DNA of 14,240 nt from JBFXAF01 sp050178915 (GTDB lineage: Bacteria; Pseudomonadota; Alphaproteobacteria; Rhizobiales; Rhizobiaceae): the NCBI GenBank assembly GCA_050178915.1, contig JBFXFO010000104.1, positions 1-14,240 of the forward strand. The letters run 5' to 3'. Shown piece by piece: positions 13,313 through 14,240 of this stretch. Within the stretch, counting starts at the first letter, position 1. The number at the start of each line of letters is the position of its first letter. Made by a program: the position numbers and the translations under genes. Under the pieces are notes generated by a model, which worked only from the letters and a program-made list of their open reading frames with translations, was not told the origin of the DNA and did no database searches.

Positions 13313-13819
13313 TCAGGCAGCCTTCCTGGCCTTTGCGCGATCGTTGGCCGACATGTCCGCCAGCTTCGTCAGATCGCTGTCGGTCCTGGACTCTTCCTTC
13401 AGCGTCGCATCGAGCAGCTTGACCGCGTCAGCCATTCCGAGTTCGCCCGCCCAGCGCTTCAGCGTCCCGTAGCGGGTGATCTCGTAGTGTTCGACGGCCT
13501 GCGCGGCGGAGATCAGGCCGGCGTCGAGCGCAGCCGTATCCTTGAATTCCTCCATGATCTCCTCGCCCTCCTCGATGATCCCATCGATGGCGGGGCAGGT
13601 CTTGCCGCGCGCGGCCTTGCCCATCAATTCAAAAACCTGCTGCAGGCGCTCGACCTGCGTCTCGGTTTCGTCCCGATGCTTCTCGAAACCAGCCTTGAGA
13701 TCCGGCGACTGGGCAGCACGCGCCATCTTGGGCAGCGCCTTCAGGATCTTGCGTTCGGCGTAGTAGATGTCCTTGAGCGTTTCGAGGAACAGGTCGTCCA
13801 GCGTCTTTTCCTTGGCCAT
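13313..13819 (-). CDS. YciE/YciF-family ferritin-like stress protein (DUF892)
   Basis: This 168-residue protein of the ferritin-like four-helix family DUF892 includes enterobacterial YciE and YciF. It is largely helical. Probable di-iron ligands are E22 (IYYAERKIL), H48 and E51 (EKHRDETE), E110 and H111 with E113 (AVEHYEITRYG), and E142/E143 (LKEESRTD). The start MAKEKTLDDLFLETLKDIYYAE is typical, with GGAAGGGA upstream of ATG 13819. The C-terminal tail is Lys/Ala-rich. Members are commonly induced by osmotic or general stress. That fits the GGAAC-N16-CGTT promoter 71-95 bp upstream. The exact reaction, iron oxidation or other, is not established. It stands alone, with a hairpin behind it. 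Confidence 0.92.
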   Translation of the reverse strand: MAKEKTLDDLFLETLKDIYYAERKILKALPKMARAAQSPDLKAGFEKHRDETETQVERLQQVFELMGKAARGKTCPAIDGIIEEGEEIMEEFKDTAALDAGLISAAQAVEHYEITRYGTLKRWAGELGMADAVKLLDATLKEESRTDSDLTKLADMSANDRAKARKAA

Positions 13820-13862
13820 GTGAATGTCCCTTCCAGAACTTGGTCGCTATTTTGGAGCGTCG

Positions 13863-13876
13863 TCACGCATGCGTGA
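13863..13876. repeat. Perfect 14-bp palindrome in the leader of the ferritin-like gene
   Basis: TCACGCATGCGTGA reads the same on both strands. It lies 44-57 bp upstream of the ATG at 13819 and just downstream of the expected transcription start of the stress promoter. It looks like an operator for a dimeric regulator. The regulator is unknown. Confidence 0.55.
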
Positions 13877-13889
13877 TCGGCTTTGTCTC

Positions 13890-13914
13890 AACGGGAAAAA
13901 GTGAAGCTGGTTCC
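13890..13914 (-). promoter_or_regulatory. EcfG/RpoE2-type general stress response promoter
   Basis: On the minus strand GGAAC (13910-13914) is followed after 16 nt by CGTT (13890-13893). This is the established alphaproteobacterial EcfG consensus (GGAAC, 16-17 nt, CGTT; RpoE2 in Sinorhizobium). Transcription would start near 13882, about 60 nt before the ATG of a ferritin-like gene of a class often found in this regulon. Both boxes are exact. Confidence 0.65.
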
Positions 13915-14017
13915 GTTGTGATTGAGGCAGGGAACCATGTCCGCCCGGGACGGGTTCGCGCGCCCGCCGTGCGCGACGGATGACCGCCGCGTCGGCGAGG
14001 GCGATGGCCGGTTGAAA

Positions 14018-14038
14018 CCCCTGCCCGCAAGGCACGGG
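14018..14038 (-). terminator. Weak hairpin after the RNA methyltransferase gene
   Basis: On the minus strand CCCGTGCC is followed by a short loop and GGCAGGG, which pair with one bulged base, then by GTTTC. It begins 4 nt after the stop codon. The bulge and the short T run make it only a possible terminator. Confidence 0.3.
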
Positions 14039-14042
14039 AGGA

Positions 14043-14240
14043 TCAGCGCCGGCGCTTCGGCTTCTCGAGCAGCGCGACGGCCTCGACATGCGACGACCAG
14101 AGGAACTGGTCGACAGGCGTGACGGAGACGAGCCGGTAGCCACCGTCGATCAGGATGCGCAGATCGCGCGCCAGCGATATCGGGTTGCACGAGACCGCGG
14201 CGACGCGCGGCACGTCCGAACGGGCGATCTGCTTCGACTG
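14043..14240 (-). CDS. TrmA/RlmD-family RNA uridine C5-methyltransferase, C-terminal part (5' end outside window)
   Basis: Sixty-five codons and a TGA (14043-14045) are visible; the gene continues beyond 14240. The segment reads ...VAAVSCNPISLARDLRILID, then GGYRLVSVTPVDQFLWSSHVEAVALLEKPKRRR. The SCNP motif contains the catalytic cysteine that attacks uridine C6 in TrmA/RlmD enzymes. The PVDQF...HVE segment holds the conserved glutamate near the end. The family methylates C5 of uridine in tRNA or 23S rRNA using SAM; which RNA this copy serves cannot be told from the tail. The usual PVDMFPHT-like segment is VDQFLWSS here. The basic end KPKRRR is unremarkable. It runs in the same direction as the ferritin-like gene, with 223 bp between. 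Confidence 0.88.
   Translation of the reverse strand, partial: QSKQIARSDVPRVAAVSCNPISLARDLRILIDGGYRLVSVTPVDQFLWSSHVEAVALLEKPKRRR

Noticed and set aside
13931..13956. Second GGAAC on the plus strand with GGTT 17 nt later
   Set aside because: The -10 is GGTT rather than CGTT, and no plus-strand gene follows, so it is not a convincing EcfG promoter.
13922..14122. 66-codon plus-strand open frame after the stress promoter
   Set aside because: It overlaps the RNA methyltransferase 3' end antisense, is Arg/Gly-rich and has no recognisable domain.
1..14240. tRNA or rRNA genes, CRISPR arrays, insertion sequences, integrase or attachment sites
   Set aside because: I looked for cloverleaf arms, regularly spaced repeats, transposase motifs and flanking duplications and saw none. 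The RES/Xre cassette has no visible flanking repeats marking recent insertion.

Overview
The window is a high-GC alphaproteobacterial chromosome segment, most like the Rhizobiales (Mesorhizobium/Phyllobacteriaceae type). The evidence is the aa3-type cytochrome c oxidase cluster in the order ctaC-ctaD-ctaB-coxF-ctaG-ctaE-surf1, its fusion to ispH-thrB-rnhA, the neighbouring IalB-family, YbjN and TldD genes, and an EcfG/RpoE2-type stress promoter. Species assignment is inference.

Layout. (1) 1-640, plus strand: the last 27 codons of an unidentified gene, then a 1-Cys Prx5-type peroxiredoxin behind its own promoter. (2) 697-9376, minus strand, read right to left: ctaC, ctaD, ctaB, coxF, ctaG and ctaE form a tightly packed oxidase and heme-assembly operon closed by a strong terminator at 4063-4092. 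The next genes, surf1, ispH, thrB and rnhA, are packed with 4-bp or near-zero overlaps. (3) 9377-9695: a divergent control region for ctaC (minus) and an IalB-like gene (plus). (4) 9696-12235, plus strand: two small secreted proteins (IalB family, YbjN family) and the TldD protease. (5) 12237-13100, minus strand: a RES-toxin/Xre-antitoxin module that meets tldD tail to tail with a 1-nt gap. (6) 13313-13819, minus strand: a YciE/YciF ferritin-like stress protein behind a GGAAC-N16-CGTT promoter. (7) From 14043, minus strand: the C-terminus of a TrmA/RlmD-type RNA uridine methyltransferase that runs off the window.

How it works together. CtaC, CtaD and CtaE are the three core subunits of the aa3 oxidase. 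CtaB farnesylates heme B, Surf1 helps heme a3 insertion, and CtaG delivers copper to CuB. IspH makes the isoprenoid precursors from which CtaB's farnesyl diphosphate derives, so its linkage is at least metabolically sensible. ThrB (threonine synthesis) and RNase HI look like co-transcribed housekeeping genes. All catalytic and metal ligands I could locate in the oxidase are intact.

No wholly new multi-gene system is visible. The most useful second looks are the operator-like repeats of the RES/Xre module, the stress promoter plus 14-bp palindrome upstream of the ferritin-like gene, a hairpin covering the tldD start, a 9-bp GC hairpin between ctaD and ctaB, and the His-rich N-terminal tail of CtaD.
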